From NCBI GenBank assembly GCA_964502665.1, contig CAZCXP010000159.1:1-5223 (forward strand): a stretch of 5,223 nt of DNA. Reading direction: 5' to 3'. The DNA is from SOKG01 sp964502665 (lineage in GTDB: Bacteria > Chloroflexota > Dehalococcoidia > SZUA-161). This document shows, piece by piece, positions 5,176 through 5,223 of this stretch. The notes beneath the pieces were generated by a model. The model made no database searches and was not told the DNA's origin. It saw only the letters and a program-made list of their open reading frames with translations. Within the stretch, counting starts at the first letter, position 1; the number at the start of each line of letters is the position of its first letter. The translations under genes and the position numbers were made by a program.

Positions 5176-5183
5176 AGAATAGA

Positions 5184-5188
5184 CCCTC
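5184..5188 (-). promoter_or_regulatory. Ribosome binding site of serA
   Basis: The minus strand reads GAGGG here, 8 nt before the ATG at 5175. It decides between that ATG and the upstream in-frame start at 5211. Confidence 0.65.
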
Positions 5189-5190
5189 AA

Positions 5191-5223
5191 GGGTGGTTGC
5201 CCACCAACCAATCATAAAAATTG
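5191..5223. repeat. Dispersed 33-bp intergenic repeat, copy 2, cut by the window edge
   Basis: This copy matches 1366-1398 at 30 of 33 positions and may continue beyond the window. It starts 16 nt upstream of the serA ATG. On the minus strand it carries TATGAT (5216-5211), 5 of 6 to the -10 consensus and 35 nt from the start codon, so it could supply the serA promoter; the matching -35 would lie outside the window. In copy 1 this hexamer is CATGAT. A small hairpin (TGGTTG and CAACCA around 5 nt) is possible. Confidence 0.7.

Noticed and set aside
5176..5211. N-terminal extension of SerA to 5211
   Set aside because: Most of it lies in the dispersed repeat, and the SerA family begins at the MKWRILVADP stretch. 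A Shine-Dalgarno is placed for 5175.

Overview
This 5,223-base window looks like metagenome-derived DNA from an anaerobic, free-living bacterium. My best guess is a Dehalococcoidia-like member of the Chloroflexota. The guess rests on a lipoprotein with a long Thr-Pro linker, an archaeal-looking winged-helix regulator, a TTG start codon, a DUF47-PiT pair, a 526-residue SerA, and intergenic spaces full of short inverted repeats. No 16S rRNA or other marker gene is present, so the placement is an inference. A run of exactly 100 N shows that this is a scaffold. Both window edges fall inside repeats, so it may be a whole short scaffold.

Layout. Bases 1-230 (minus) hold the N-terminal part of a lipoprotein with a Thr-Pro repeat; its 3' end is lost off the window. 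Bases 231-315 hold its ribosome binding site and a consensus-perfect sigma70-type promoter (TTGACA, 17 nt, TATAAT). A 13-bp-arm inverted repeat sits across the -10 box and the expected transcription start, as a repressor operator would. Bases 454-1248 (minus) encode a 264-residue winged-helix regulator, upstream of the lipoprotein and on the same strand. Bases 1249-1745 are non-coding and crowded: a dispersed 33-bp repeat, a perfect 34-bp palindrome, a second inverted-repeat element, an 8-bp-arm inverted repeat, and a promoter followed by a leader of about 165 nt. Bases 1746-3354 (plus) are a two-gene operon with overlapping ends, a PhoU-like DUF47 protein and a PiT-family phosphate transporter. 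Bases 3355-3594 are a convergent intergenic region containing the assembly gap, flanked by diverged inverted repeats. Bases 3595-5175 (minus) encode D-3-phosphoglycerate dehydrogenase, the first enzyme of serine synthesis. A second copy of the 33-bp repeat lies 16 nt upstream of its start codon and is cut by the window edge.

How the genes work together. The DUF47-PiT pair is a low-affinity inorganic phosphate uptake unit. SerA is housekeeping amino-acid synthesis and is probably regulated separately. The regulator and lipoprotein could form a local regulatory pair, since a strong operator lies between them, but nothing in the sequence proves that this regulator binds there.

I found no convincing new multi-gene system, CRISPR array, transposase, prophage, tRNA or rRNA. 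The best leads are the operator-promoter at 251-315, the uncharacterised ligand-like domain of the regulator, and the cluster of intergenic repeat elements.
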